NCBI RefSeq assembly: GCF_030137545.1
Contig: NZ_JARUVL010000005.1
Span: 154,178-218,177, forward strand
DNA: 64,000 nucleotides
Direction: 5' to 3'
Origin: Virgibacillus sp. LDC-1
Lineage (GTDB): Bacteria; Bacillota; Bacilli; Bacillales; Amphibacillaceae
Below the pieces are notes generated by a model. That model did not search any database. It was not told the DNA's origin and saw only the letters and a list, made by a program, of their open reading frames with translations. The translations under genes were made by a program, and so were the position numbers. Position 1 is the stretch's first letter. Every line of letters begins with the position of its first letter. Of this stretch, positions 63,647-64,000 are shown one piece after another.

Positions 63647-63658
63647 TGACATATGTCA
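63647..63658. promoter_or_regulatory. Palindrome TGACATATGTCA upstream of qoxA
   Basis: Perfect 12-bp palindrome 174 bases upstream of qoxA. It has the same TGACA-N2-TGTCA form as the site at 37801-37812 before des. The regulator is unknown; the qox promoter elements could not be fixed by eye. Confidence 0.35.
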
Positions 63659-63888
63659 CAAAAAGTTCATCAAAATATATACATTTAGTGACAAGAAGTA
63701 GAATATTTTAAAAACTCATAGTGTATGATCGGTAAAAAAAGTAGCAATACCAATGGTTTAAGGTGTTTTAGTAATGGGCTTCCAATTTATTCATTTAGAA
63801 GGAAATTAGAGGAATTCACGTTTAAGATCTATATTAATAACCGCAAGAGAAAAAACCTTTACGAAAAACAGTAAAACAAAGTAACTAT

Positions 63889-63976
63889 CCGCCCGTAAAA
63901 CGGGCGGTTTTAGTTTCGCCCTATAAGGGCACTTTACCAACGAGGCCCCTAAAGGGGCTTCGAAATTGACCGTCAA
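63889..63976. mobile_element. Cluster of three GC-rich hairpins, possible end of an IS200/IS605-type element
   Basis: Three hairpins follow each other in otherwise AT-rich DNA: CCGCCCG/CGGGCGG (63889-63907, tail TTTTAG), GCCCT/AGGGC (63918-63930) and CGAGGCCCCT/AGGGGCTTCG (63941-63962). Such hairpin-rich ends without inverted terminal repeats are typical of IS200/IS605 elements and of the structured RNA transcribed at the end of tnpB. If so, the element would lie beyond the right edge. The 63659-63888 stretch holds only an ATG frame at 63774 that stops after 11 codons. Confidence 0.35.
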
Positions 63977-64000
63977 CCGTTTATATTCCTATCTATTTTT

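Overview
The window is low-GC DNA with AGGAGG-type ribosome binding sites, many simple hairpin-plus-T terminators, a Fur/ArgR/NrdR/CcpA-type regulatory vocabulary and genes typical of Bacillaceae (desKR, qoxABCD, lrgAB, csaA, nagZ, spore-former style small proteins). Gene content and the His/Glu-rich QoxA tail suggest a Bacillaceae member of the Oceanobacillus/Virgibacillus type, chromosomal, but the species cannot be fixed from the sequence alone. No rRNA, tRNA, CRISPR array or complete insertion sequence was seen.

Layout. 1-2.2 kb: the 3' end of a cell-wall amidase and a MerR regulator fused to a SAM methyltransferase. 2.3-6.1 kb: a Fur-boxed ferric-iron ABC importer. 6.3-10.8 kb: a class I ribonucleotide reductase operon (nrdE, a flavodoxin, nrdF) preceded by two NrdR boxes, a cobalamin riboswitch and a riboswitch-proximal terminator. 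10.8-13.5 kb: a GltC-like LysR regulator divergent from NADP-glutamate dehydrogenase. 13.8-19.7 kb: a BCCT transporter, a lipoprotein, and a formate-dehydrogenase-like molybdoenzyme with fdhD. 19.7-25.1 kb: sucrose PTS regulon scrR-scrA-scrK-scrB with two perfect LacI-type operators. 25-34 kb: single metabolic genes, a diguanylate cyclase, an RlmN-type radical SAM enzyme, a TetR-controlled pair of small multidrug exporters, and WrbA. 34-38 kb: des-desK-desR membrane-fluidity system. 38-46 kb: CoA-transferase with a LytTR regulator, thioesterase, HtpX, an SDR-MarR-SDR operon and an NADH-dehydrogenase-like flavoprotein. 46-50 kb: an ECF sigma/anti-sigma pair, a CDGSH protein, a soluble chemoreceptor, then a rearranged region where a copy of the argH 3' end has been joined to a copy of the CDGSH gene's 5' region. 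50-57 kb: secreted NagZ plus M14 peptidase, then argGHF (arginine synthesis) with three 20-bp-phased ARG-box-like sites. 57-64 kb: lrgAB, an alkyltransferase-like protein, csaA, a small membrane protein and the qoxABCD quinol oxidase; the right edge holds three GC-rich hairpins that look like the end of a mobile element.

No single large unknown system is visible. The most interesting points are the stacked control of the B12-independent ribonucleotide reductase (NrdR plus cobalamin riboswitch), the chimeric argH/CDGSH open reading frame produced by duplication, the MerR-methyltransferase fusion, small genes missed by length cut-offs, and an orphan hairpin transcript candidate next to argG.
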